From NCBI GenBank assembly GCA_000231825.2, contig JH720347.1, forward strand, positions 1 to 64,000: a stretch of DNA of 64,000 bases, in the 5' to 3' direction. Numbering within the stretch: the first letter of the stretch is position 1; every line of letters starts with the position of its first letter. Source of the stretch: Tetrahymena elliotti 4EA. Its lineage: Eukaryota; Ciliophora; Oligohymenophorea; Hymenostomatida; Tetrahymenidae. The position numbers and the translations under genes are program-made. Below the pieces are notes generated by a model that worked only from the letters and a program-made list of their open reading frames with translations, was not told the origin of the DNA and did not search any database. Positions 1-10,904 of this stretch are shown piece by piece.

Positions 1-269
1 AATTATCCAGAAAATTGGTGAATTATTAGCCGTAGTTAAAATTTATTAATATATTTTACAAGTAAAAAAAAAACACAGAAGAAGTAAGTAAGTAAAAAGA
101 ATTTCTTGAATATTTAAAAAACAACAAAAACATTTAAAATAAAATAAATTGATTAAATAAAAACTAAAATAGAGTTAAGAACTAACTAACTTATTTAAAA
201 TATTATTGTATGTAAATATCAAACAAATTATATAGAGGAATAGTTTTCTCATTAAATTCCTTAATTTTA
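1..269. other. Window edge, no supported gene
   Basis: AT-rich. The first ~50 bases are less AT-biased and could be the last codons of a gene entering from the left (in one plus frame they end at a TGA near base 24), but there is too little to call a frame or strand. The rest is 3' flank of the minus-strand gene ending at 270. Confidence 0.3.
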
Positions 270-989
270 TCAAAGTTGAAGTCTACGAGACCACTTTTGC
301 ATTTTTTTGTATTATACCTTGGATCTACCATATTATTTTGATTAGATAGTTTTCTTGTATTCATAAGAAACATTTTTTTCTTATCTAAATCTCCATTAAA
401 GTTCTTCTGAGGTTTCAGGAAGAGGTTAACCCTTTTCTTTAGTTCTTCTTAAGAAAGCGTGAGCTTATTCAAGATTTTTAAAAGCATGGATTAATTTATT
501 TACATCTTCTACTTCACATTAAGCAATCATAGCAATTTATTTCTTTTGAATTGTTCCAATTTTTGAAGGTTCTATCAATTCTTCATCAGTAAAAGCATTA
601 AGGAGGGTTTTTTATTTAGTAAGTGCTGCTTCATTTTCTTATTAACCACTTAACAATTTAGCCTTTAAACCTTTTTTAAGTTTACTCAACTAATCGATAA
701 CACGCTACTTAAAATCAACTAAAGTAAAACTGGGCTTATTAGCAAGGAATTCTATTTCCTTTTTGAATTCATCTTCAGCTTTTTCCTTTTATTTTTTTTC
801 CATTTTTTCCTTGAAAGATGCAAATGAGTACATATTATTTTAGGTCATTTAAGTAATTCTAGTATTCATATAATTGCTAGCTCTGAATGCCTAAAAGGTG
901 CTAAAATTTTATCTAAGAAGTGCTTATGTAAGTGCTGATTTGCAAGCTTTATTCAAAGCTCCACCAATATTTCTCATTTATGAAATCAT
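270..989 (-). CDS. Probable mitochondrial protein with SRP54 M-domain-like region
   Basis: Uninterrupted 239-residue frame from ATG at 989 to TGA at 270 when TAA/TAG are read as Gln; no intron is needed. Residues 1-40 lack acidic residues and carry scattered Arg/Lys with Ala, Ser and Leu, as a mitochondrial presequence does. Residues 58-130 are a charged helical region (KEKMEKKQKEK, then LSKLKKGLKAK). Residues 131-190 resemble the signal-peptide-binding M domain of SRP54: a TDEEL...P start, a basic KKQIA segment and VEDVNKLIHAF, which parallels the family's VQEVNRLLKQF. The C-terminus is basic (QKWSRR). There is no GTPase domain, so this is not SRP54 itself. An RNA-binding or mitoribosome-associated role is inference. 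Its promoter lies in the divergent gap shared with the RING gene. Confidence 0.7.
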
Positions 990-1750
990 TTTAATAATAA
1001 ACCTGAATCAATAATAACAATTTAACTTTTTTAAAGAAGATATCCTTTGCTTTCAATGATAAATATTGATATCTATATATTTTTAATTTCTTTTTTCTTC
1101 TAATTTTTTCTGTACTAATTAGAAAGGATATATTAATTAATAATCTGAATTTTGTAGAAAATCACCTTTCATTTTTATATTATTTTATAAAATTAAACTT
1201 AATAATATCCATATTCTCTACTATAAAAATGTTTTATTCTTATCATAAATTATTAGTTAAAATAATTAGTTTATAATTATTTATATTACAATTAATATAC
1301 TATTTTTATTTATTAAATAATTATCAATCAACACTCAAATTTAATTATGGTAAATTTTTCTTGCTTGAAAATACATTCATAAATACATTTTATTCATTTT
1401 GATCAAATTAAAATTTTTACAATAATGAATAAGAGCATTTATACATTTCTTAACTGCAAAAGGAAGATTTGTATTTTTTAGATGAAAAAAATTTATTTTA
1501 GATCTTTTAATTTATTCTCTTTTTCTTTGAGCACATATAAAAATATTTGATCAAACATTTATTGGATGATGGCATTATTAATATTTAAAAACATTTTTTG
1601 TTTTAAAAAAAATATTGGAAAAAAATATTTATTATTTTAAAAGTTTCTGTCATCTTTTAAATAGAGATAGAGGAATTACTGTTTTCATTTAAATTAGATA
1701 ATTTAATAAAATTTTTAATTAATTTAAACGAAAATAAATATTTTGATAAA
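990..1750. other. Divergent intergenic region
   Basis: Very AT-rich with long A and T runs. It lies between two divergently transcribed genes, so it should hold both promoters. No conserved element recognised. Confidence 0.5.
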
Positions 1751-2221
1751 ATGAGTGATTAAAACTGCAATTAAAATGATGATACGATATGTCCTATCTG
1801 CTTGTAAGAAATATAAGAATCTCTAAAATGCACAGGTTGCAAAAATTAATTCTGCAAACTATGTGTTTTAAAGTGGAAGTAGTTAAAAGATTTGTGCCCA
1901 TTGAAATGTAATTCAGACAAATGGCTGATTAATTTAGATAATGTAAATGAAGAAAACAGTGATGGTTTTATTGTTTGTCCTTTTGATAATAATGTAGGAA
2001 ATATGAATTGTAGAAAATGTTAAAAACCTTTGATATTTAAAAAATAGGAGAAGTAAAAGATATATAAGTGTAAAAAGTGCTAATCGCCTTTAGAATTTTA
2101 CATAAACACTACTTTTAGTCATGAAAATTGTTTTGATTAATATTCTAATTATTATTACTACTACTGTGTTTGTTGTAATTTTAAGATATGTGAATGTATA
2201 GAAAAATTGTAATAATAATGA
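1751..2221 (+). CDS. RING-like zinc-binding protein
   Basis: Intronless 156-residue frame ending at TGA 2219-2221. The N-terminal domain has cysteines at residues 14, 17, 27, 30, 35, 38, 49 and 53 (CPIC, CTGC, CKLC, CPLKC). This gives the spacing of a RING-type cross-brace domain, with cysteine where the usual histidine would be. Many RING proteins act as ubiquitin E3 ligases, but whether this one does cannot be told from sequence. The C-terminal half adds further Cys pairs (NCRKC, KCKKC, CVCC, ICEC), so a second or third zinc site is likely. A tyrosine run sits just before the last Cys cluster. The short spacing between Cys 17 and Cys 27 is typical of the many small ciliate RING proteins. 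Substrate unknown. Confidence 0.75.
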
Positions 2222-2569
2222 CTTAAAAAATTGATAGTTTAAATAACTTTCAGACCATAAATGAAGGGTTGAAATAATTTGAGGTAATCTAAAAAATCAT
2301 ATTAATGTTTGTTAATAAATATTTCATATCAAACAAACAAACAAAAAAATATTTTTATTTTCAATAAAAATTATTCATAAATTTTAGAGAAATTTAATTT
2401 TTATATTTTAAATTTAAGAAAAATATTAGGATTACTTTACAAGTATTTATAGTATTTAGTTATTGTTTATTATTTGAATTTTTATTATAATTGATAAATA
2501 AAAAATTAACACTAATAATTTATAGACAGATAGGTTTTTAAGTTATGAAAAACAGGAATCGAATTACAT
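2222..2569. other. Convergent intergenic region
   Basis: AT-rich spacer between two converging 3' ends. It holds a short CAAA tandem repeat near 2330-2345 and no coding signal. Confidence 0.5.
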
Positions 2570-5500
2570 TCAATCTAAAAGATTTTTTATCTAAGTTGGT
2601 TATTTTTAGTATTATTGGTTGTTATTATTATTATTATTTTGCTAATTATTAAATTGTTATGATTATTGTTATTGCTAATTTTATGAGTATTACTATTAAC
2701 TGTTTGAATACCTTTGGGGATTAAAATCTGCACTAACTTCTATATTTTAAATATTCTAGCTGTTTAATATTTATGAGCTTTGATCTGGTTCAAATTGAAT
2801 AAGATCGTTCTTTATGCTTTAAATACCTTTATTATTCTAATTAAAATATTTTAAAATATTTGAAATGTTTTAATTTTTATTTACATGAAGGTCTGAAAAT
2901 AAATACTAATTTTAATTTTGAATACTATTTTGCATTTCTCTATTGTTTTAGTTGTTCATTATGCTAAACTAGCCAAATTGTGGTTGAGATTATTAGTTAA
3001 AAGAATGCTAAAATTAGGCTGATGTTTAATAAAACTAAAACATTTTATCATTATCTTCTTGGCTTCCATTTGCTTTAGCCATTGTATTGTATTCTTCTAC
3101 AGGTATTAATTTTTTCGATCCAATAGGTTGTGTATTTGCTGCAGTAGTTAAATTATACACATCCATTATTTTTTCTATTTCTTCAATATCATCTTCTGAC
3201 TGATTCTATTATATATATTTTTAAGTTAATTTATTCCAAGCAATAAAACACTAACTAAATTTCATACATAAACTGTTTTTATGATTTGAGCCCTTTTTTC
3301 TTGGTCAATTTTCTTAATTTCCAGATTGTAATAGGTGACTACAGGTCTTTTTAATAGATAAAAAAATGAAGAGAAAGTTAGTGATAATTTTTCTCAAATA
3401 ATATTTTTTTAGTTCTTCATAAAAAACTTAAGTTTACCTGTGATCTGAATGTAAAAGTTCTTTGCTGTTGTAGAAATATTGCTTTATTAATAGGTTTTCA
3501 TTGTGCCATATTAAAATTCTATCACACCATGAAGGTGTTCTATTTTTTTTAGAAGAATCATATCTTTTTGTACCTACATCAAATTTATATGTGGGAGGGA
3601 AGTTGATTTGATGTTCCTAATACTTGGATAAATAATCATGCTTTTCAGATTTGTCTCTCAAAATATTTAATTGGTCCTGTTTCAAGAGCTCTCTTAATAT
3701 GATTTGAGCATCTTATTTGGAATGTTTTTTTGCATTTTCATATTTATCAAGTTGAATACGAGTTTCAGCATTTGGGAGTTAAACACGAAAATTCATATCT
3801 CCCATAAATATTCTATAGTCAAATTCGTTTTTTCCATCCTTTCTTTTTTAATCTGAAGAAAGCAATTTCTGATGAATTTCTTAAATATTTTTTATACGAT
3901 CCATGCTGTTCTTTAAACCACTTTCTAGATGTGAGTTGATAAGGCAGATATTGGAGTCATCTACAGTGAATTTAATTATAACACACCCTTTATTACCCAG
4001 TTTTCCTCCTAAGCCTGTTTTTACTTCTTCTGATTCTAATCTTTTGATTCTTTTAACGAGAGGTTCCTTCACAAATAAAACCATAAATATACCTACAAGA
4101 TCTTTCCATTTAAGCATCTTGTATTTATCTTCATTGCTAATACTATTTAGCTGCTTATTGAGATAGTCCAACCAAGTTTAAATGATCCTCTCATTATTAG
4201 TCATCATGACATTTTAAACATTTAATTTGACCATTTCCTTTTAGATAAAAATATCAAATAAGAAAAACAATTCCTTAAAAAAAAAAGCTAGCTTACTTAT
4301 AGACCTATTACAACAATATCTGGATTTGGCTATTTCTCAAAATTAAATATGTTTTATGCAAAATTCATTTCTGAATCAGGCTCATTTCCATTCATATTCC
4401 AAGTCATACAAAATATATTTAAATTACTTAATGTAGTAAAATCCTATTCTCTTTTCTTCAGTACTTTCAAGATTTTCTCATTGAATAAATCCTAAAATAT
4501 AGTTTATCCTAAAATAAGATCGATGCTTCCTTATTTTGCAGAATCTTCAAAGTTTTGTTGATAGAGTTTGTTTATTCCCTTCACACCTTGCTCAACGAAG
4601 GCAAAGAAACCTTACTTTTAATTTGATGTATTAGCATCAGTTCCAATATATGCTCTGCTCAATGCATTAGCATTTTAATCCCACAATTCTTGTAAATTGT
4701 ATACAAATTAATTAACTTTATGCTTATTATTATTCATGTTAGCAATTTAAGAATCAAAATAACTTAAAACATCAGAATCAGATTTTGTACTAAAATTGGG
4801 GATCGAAATATTTAAACATTTCATTTAAAGTTAAAGAACTTTTAAAGAGATTTTTAACATAGCTTGGTTTGACCTATTTAAACAATCAAAACAATTTATA
4901 CGAAAAACACCTATTTGATCTTGAAGTATTTCCCAATTCTTTCCATCTTCAGCATAAAATGAAAAGTGTTAAATCACTGCATTAAGCTTTATTTAAATTA
5001 TTAAATAAATAAATGTTATAACCCAATTTTAATATTTACGTTTCTGTTAATTAGATCATTAAATACATCATTTTTATTATTTTTTAAAGTCCCATTGTAG
5101 TCAAAATATTAGTACTTTTAACTCTTAAAGTTTGCCTTTTCGAAATGGTTTTCAAAGGCTTCTGTCAGAATTTATTCATTTGTTTTACTCTTACTCATCA
5201 AATTTAAACACATTACTTTGCCATACGATTCTTTTAGCAAATCAAAATGCTTTATAAAGGCATTATGGGTTATATCATCATACTAACTCAGTCTAACTGA
5301 ACTCTCTTAAGACCAAAATACGGGTACGCTACCTCTGACATATATAGTAGAGCAACAAAATTTATTGTAATAAGTAATAACTTCTGTTTCAACAAAATTT
5401 GCTGCATTTCCTTCATCATCTAAACCCCTAACATTAACACTTGTTCCTGCCTGATGACGAGATTTTCTACTGATCAAATAATAATCTAATCTTTTTTTGT

Positions 5501-6656
5501 TAACTACTGTATAAAAATATCCAACATAACCCTAAAATAGAAATTAGATAAAATAAAAAATAAAAACATATTCCAAAAAAATAGAAAATTATTACATAAA
5601 TAAGTGAAAGCTACCAAGATTAACCAATATTTTACTAAAATAAATCTTTCATTAAATGAGTATTCCAAGCAAAAGAAGAATCTTTAGAATTTCCCTTAGA
5701 TTTTTTCTACTTTGACAGTGTTAAATCAAACTAGTATGAAAAATAGAATCCACTCGAGAAAAGCTATTTATATAAATTAACAAAATAGCTTAAATAAATT
5801 CTATTTTGTAGCTTTACTAAAATTTAAACAATTTTTATAAAATGAATTTTTCAATTTTTAATTTAATTTTATTTTAAATAAATAAACAAATAAGGTATTT
5901 TTACCTTCTTTAAATGATTTTATAAATTAAGAACTTTTCTACCTGTGCTTGTTTCATTGTAATCTAATCTCTTTTAAGTAAAATAATTAGCATAAATAAA
6001 TAATACATGCTAAATCAAATCATGATTTCTATAAAATTTAAAATCTATCTACATGAAACGCTTTGAAGAAGATAGAGTGAATCTCATAGACTTAATTATT
6101 TTCAATTGTGCAAATAGGTTTAACTTCTCCAGCAAAAACTAAAAATGGATGGAATTTAATATGTAAAAGACCTAAAAAAGCACATCCTTTCTTTTCTTTT
6201 GGTGTTTCTCCCATCAAAGGTAATTTTTAATCTTTTTCTATACATTTTATAAATAAATTAATCATGTTTTTTCTCCATTTCCTAAATATTTTGCCATTGA
6301 GTTTTTAGATTTTAAAATTATCAATAAATGCGTGAGACAACTTTGAGTAAAATGATAAATATATTACTTATTTCAGAAATTCTTCCTGTTTCTATATCAA
6401 TTTATAAACTAGAATCTATGCCTGTTATCAATGGATCTGCTTTTATCTTTTGATTAATTTATCAAAATATTTTATTTTAAATTCATGAAATGTATCACTG
6501 AGTGCATAAGCTCATAAATTGTAGCAAAAATTGCTATTTATAAAGTTTAGAATATTTTACAATAAAGCAGTTCTTATACTACTCTACAGTAACGGCATTT
6601 ATATTTAAAGGTTTTCTTAGTTCTTGACTTTCTTGAAAATTTGTGTGCTTATCCAT
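2570..6656 (-). CDS. Synaptojanin-like Sac plus inositol-polyphosphate 5-phosphatase
   Basis: Multi-exon gene from ATG at 6656 to TGA at 2570, roughly 1,100 residues. The N-terminal Sac domain shows FYFSYQFDLT, ISRKSRHQAGT followed by NVRGLDDEGN, NFVETE, and the catalytic RINCFDCLNRSN (4867-4893), which keeps the Cys-x5-Arg signature. The second half is a type II 5-phosphatase: WNMNG, PDIVVIGLQ, KTGLGGKLGNKG, NSHLESG, GDMNFRV, PPTYKFD, TPSWCDRIL and SDHRPV. Together these remove phosphates from PI(4,5)P2, and in animals and yeast the same pairing acts in endocytosis and membrane traffic. The last ~200 residues are Gln/Asn-rich and disordered. At least six GT...AG introns are visible: one splits PDIVVIGLQ from the next exon, another falls inside SDHR/PV with matching phase. 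The N-terminal exon junctions near 6350-6520 are unresolved. Confidence 0.9.
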
Positions 6657-7237
6657 ATTAAAAATGACCTAAACGATTATCTATCAGAAATAATTATCGT
6701 GACTGGCTAAGTTGCTAAAGAGTTATTTATTTAATTTATGATAATAAATAATATATTATGAGTAGTTTTTAGTTTGAAAATAATCTTTGCTTAAATTAGA
6801 AATGATTTTGAAAATAAAATTCAATATTGTTTTTTACTGTTTATTTATGGAATTTACACATATTTAAAATGCATTAAAAATGTAAAAGTCTTGTAAATAT
6901 TTATTTTCTCCTTTTCTTATCAATAAAAAATTAATTCTACTTTTTAAAATGATATTTTAAAGACACTATGTGTAATGTAGAAATTTAATAAAAAAATAGT
7001 CTGTCAAACAAAGAAAAAAAGTTAACATAAAAAGTAGAAAATAGAGTAAAAATTAGTAAAATTTAGAGTAGATTAATTAATTATGAGTTAATAATTAAAT
7101 GATGCATTTTCAATTTATAAATAATTTAGTAATTAGCTAATCAAAGCTATTAAGAATTTTTTTTGAGTAAAGATATTTATTACACCAGATTTATTTCAAT
7201 TAAAGAAGAAAGATAGATAGAAATAATAGCTAAATAA
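6657..7237. other. Divergent intergenic region
   Basis: Between the start of the synaptojanin-like gene and the small plus-strand ORF. AT-rich; nothing recognised. Confidence 0.4.
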
Positions 7238-7387
7238 ATGAACAATAAAATTAATAAAGAAGATACTGATGAAATAGTAGAAAATGTAGTCATCAAACCA
7301 ATAATATAGGGTTTAATTTGTGGAGCTGCCCATTTACTTGCCTTTCATTTTATGAGAAGATATTTTGAAAGCAAAAAATGGATTTGA
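7238..7387 (+). CDS. Possible single-helix membrane microprotein
   Basis: A 49-residue frame from ATG 7238 to TGA 7385-7387, using TAG once as Gln. The first ~20 residues are polar and charged, followed by a hydrophobic segment (GLICGAAHLLAFHF) and a basic/aromatic tail (MRRYFESKKWI). This is the layout of small single-span subunits of mitochondrial or ER complexes. The codons around GGAGCTGCCCAT are less AT-biased than the flanks, which supports coding. It stands alone between two converging or diverging neighbours and no family is recognised, so it may be chance. Confidence 0.4.
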
Positions 7388-7874
7388 GTTTAGAAAAAGA
7401 ATGAATAATCTATTAAAAAAAAGCATAAATGTATTTATTTATTTAGGTGTTTATATTAAAACTATGCTCATCATCTTTTAAATACATTTCTTTCAACAAA
7501 TCTCTGCCATTGTAGTTCCAAATTTCTGCAATATTTAAGTAAATTATTGTATAATTTAGACTTACAAGCAGATTTTAATTTTCATTTATGAACAAAAAAA
7601 AATATTTGTGTTAATATCATCAAGCAAGCAAGCAATCAAACAAGAATTTTTTTAATATCAAAACTTTGAATATTTGTTAAAAAATAAATTATTAAATTTT
7701 TTTCGTTTTTTATAAAAATGATTTATTAGATTCTCAAATTTAAAAAATAGATTTTAATAAATTTTAAATAAAAAAATATAAAATGTTAGAAGAAGTAAAC
7801 AAAAATTATTTGTAAAAATAAAAATCACAAATAATAAGAAAGTATTTATTTAATTTTTGTATTCTTTTTGAAAA
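7388..7874. other. Convergent intergenic region
   Basis: AT-rich spacer with a short CAAG/CAAT-type repeat at about 7620-7645. No coding signal. Confidence 0.4.
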
Positions 7875-9850
7875 TCAAATTATTTATTAGTTTTGAGATA
7901 GTAAATCAATCTGACTTTCATTTTATTATTTTGATTTATAGTATTCGAATTATTCTAAGATGTTTGATTGAAGCTAGATGATTTTAACAAATTTTTGTTG
8001 AATTTCAACTCCAGAGCACTTTTTATATAAATTTAAATAATTGATATTATCAAAGAAAAATTCATTAATACCTAGTTTTGTTGATTTTTCATCATGTCCT
8101 TTACTTGTTGATATTTTTAGAGTATATTTAGCTGAGTGCTTTTTGTTTTTATTTCATCGAAATATGACTAAATGAAAGGATCACTTTTTGATAATTATTT
8201 TAGATAAAATTAAAATTATTTTGATTGATATTTATAATTCAATTTAATTTACCTTCTCGTCTTTTAATATTTTTCTTTTGATATCTAGAACAGGATATAG
8301 TTTTCAAATGATTACTCTTTTATATACTTACGATATTGAAGAATAAATCTAAAAGCTACTTACTTAAATTTGTTAACATGAATTTCTTGTTAAATTAGCC
8401 TTGAGAATTCTGATGGAATGCTTACTTTATTAAAAACGACCACTAATATACCAATAAAAGCTGTTCCTAGAATAGCTAAAATTATACATATTCCTCTCCC
8501 TATGTGAGTATAAGGATATCCATCGCCAAATCCAACTGTTAAAAGAGTATTAATCATAACCCAAAATGAATTATATATATTAGTATAGTCATATTAGTTT
8601 ATTTAACCATTTTTTTTGTAAGTTCTGTTAGTTAAACCAAAAATAATTATGAAAAAAGAGTAACAAAAATAAAAATTTATAGTAAATAATTTAAAGTTAT
8701 AATCAAATTTTATTTTACATTTCTACAATCTAAAGCAAAAGAGTAGAAACCAAGCAAGTAAAAGAAAAAAGTATAGTTGTGTAGAGGAAAGGTCTTTTAT
8801 GAAAAGCTGCTTTGAAAAGGAAAGAAATATGAAAGTTGAAGAACTCGAAAGAAGAAGCATAGTGAAATGCAAGTTTAAAGACATGGTATGATTTTAAAAT
8901 GTTTATGGCAGTAAATACTGTATCTAGACTGTATGTATAGGTCCCTCCTAAAGATCTTCCTTCAATAAGTACATCATATTAGTAAGGAAGAATCATCATA
9001 TTAAAAAGAATCTCAAATAATAAAATAAATGTGGCTTTTTTCTCATATTTGGAAAAAGTTTCAATAGTATGATTCATAAGAAGGGTCTAGTCATTAATTT
9101 TTTTCATCAAGAAAAAATTTGCTATGATCAACAAAGCTGATAATAATATTAAATAATATCATATCTGATTTTATGATTAATAATTTACTTAATAAAGCTG
9201 AGAAAGCAATGATTACATTTCTTAGATTCTTTGTTTAGTCATTGTGTTAGAAAGGTTTTTTAACTATTATCTCATTTTCAATTTCAGCAACAGAATATAT
9301 TCTATACTAATTTTTATATAAAAATAGAATTGGAAATTTTTTATAAAATTAAATCTAAGCATTAATGTTTATATTTAAATTACTTCTGAATAGCTTATAA
9401 AAACAATTATTAAAGAAATTAAGCAAGTCAAGCAATCAATAAGTAATATAAATTTATTATATTTCTTTTCTTTTTTAGGTACAATTAATGTGTTTCCTTA
9501 GTTTGTTGAATTTGTATTCGCTCCATCTTATAGTGGGAATGGATTATTCTGAAATCCATTAGTGTTTATAATTTCATTATCAGGAGATTAGGATACTAAA
9601 TTATCTGGAGTGTAATACCCTTACTAATTATTTTTTGTATCAGGGCTTACTCCTATAAGTAAATCTGATGGGCTTTCTCTGACATGCTGAATATCAATAT
9701 TGCTTGAGAATAAAAATAAATATTGATCTACCTTACTTAACTTCAATTTTAATTTTAAAACAAAATATGTCTTTACCTATATCTTTAGGTAAGCATTCTA
9801 TCACACTCTACAGTTTTTAAGGGAATATTTTCAATTTAATTTTTAGCCAT
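7875..9850 (-). CDS. Potassium channel subunit, six-helix type
   Basis: Spliced model of about 510 residues, ATG 9850 to TGA 7875. Exon 1 is 9777-9850 and the first intron 9713-9776; about five more short introns follow. A polar Asn/Ser-rich N-terminus (~100 residues) leads into several hydrophobic spans (ILLIDCLTCLISLIIVFIS; LLIIANFFL; ATFILLFEILFNMMIL; TTILFSFTCLVSTLLLQIV). The pore helix NSFWVMINTLL is followed by the selectivity filter TVGFGD (8522-8539) and the last helix (CIILAILGTAFIGILVVVF). The cytosolic tail is basic (FILQYRKYIK) and then Gln-rich helical. No Arg-repeat voltage sensor is evident, and the layout is closest to calcium-activated SK-type channels. That subtype, and calmodulin binding by the tail, are inference. 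K+ selectivity follows from the filter. Confidence 0.85.
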
Positions 9851-10904
9851 TAGATCTTATTTGTTATAAATTTATTTCTACTTGTTTTAAATTGATTTCT
9901 TTTAATCAAAATTATGAATTAAAAATTTGTTTGGTTATAAGAATTCCTTTTTAATTTAATTTGTTGTATCTTAAGTAGACCTTATCTGATAATTATAGTA
10001 TCTTTTTCAAATTTATAAATATTCTGTTTTCTTTATTACTCAACAAAAACCCTACTAAAAATAAGTTTATCAAGTTATTTTAACAATATGATTTTAAAAG
10101 TCCAAAAAATAGATTTCTAAATTTATTTTTCTATCCAATTATTAAAAAATAACATTAATAGACTAACTTCAGACAAAAAATAAATATTAATTTGATTAAT
10201 TTTACTACATTTTTCATTTTTTAAAGATTTTATTTAAAAACTCAATTATTAATTTTCTTTAAAATTATTTTAAACTGTTTTTCATTTATTTAATTTTTAG
10301 ATTTCTTTTTCTACTTCAATAAAAACTACTTGCAAATGAAAACTTTCAAAATACACGTTTATTTATTTCTATGATATCAAAATAAAAATAGAGTTAGACC
10401 CTATCTTTTTAAATTAATAATAAATATTTTTTGATAGGACTTTTATTAAGTTTTATTAATTTTTTTCATGAATAATTTAAAAATTTGATATTTTAAAAAG
10501 AACTCCTGCTCTTAATTATTAATTAAAATTTATTGCTTTCTTAACACTATTTTATGTTTATAAAAGAAAAATTAGTTTTTAATTTGATGTTTCAGCTAGT
10601 AAAACTAAATGGTATTTTAAAAAATGTCTATATTATTTTAACTTAAAAGTAATAACATAATAATCAAATCTGAGAAAAGAAATTATACTTTAGATTTAAT
10701 TAAATGATAGCATTTGCATATATTTCTTAAGTAAGTAGAAATTAACTTGATTGATTTCTTCTTTTTTTTACATAGAATTTTTATTTACTAAACAGGCAAT
10801 CAAAATATTAAAAGAAAACAGACAAAACAATTTATAAACCAAAATAGATTATTTTTTTTTAAGTGTCAAACAATATTTAGTTTGTCATAAAATATTTTTT
10901 ATTT
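9851..10904. other. Divergent intergenic region
   Basis: About 1 kb of AT-rich DNA between two gene starts. All frames are broken by TGA; no feature recognised. Confidence 0.5.

Noticed and set aside
3903..4166. Plus-strand 87-codon ORF
   Set aside because: Antisense shadow of the 5-phosphatase exon, which carries conserved family motifs on the minus strand.
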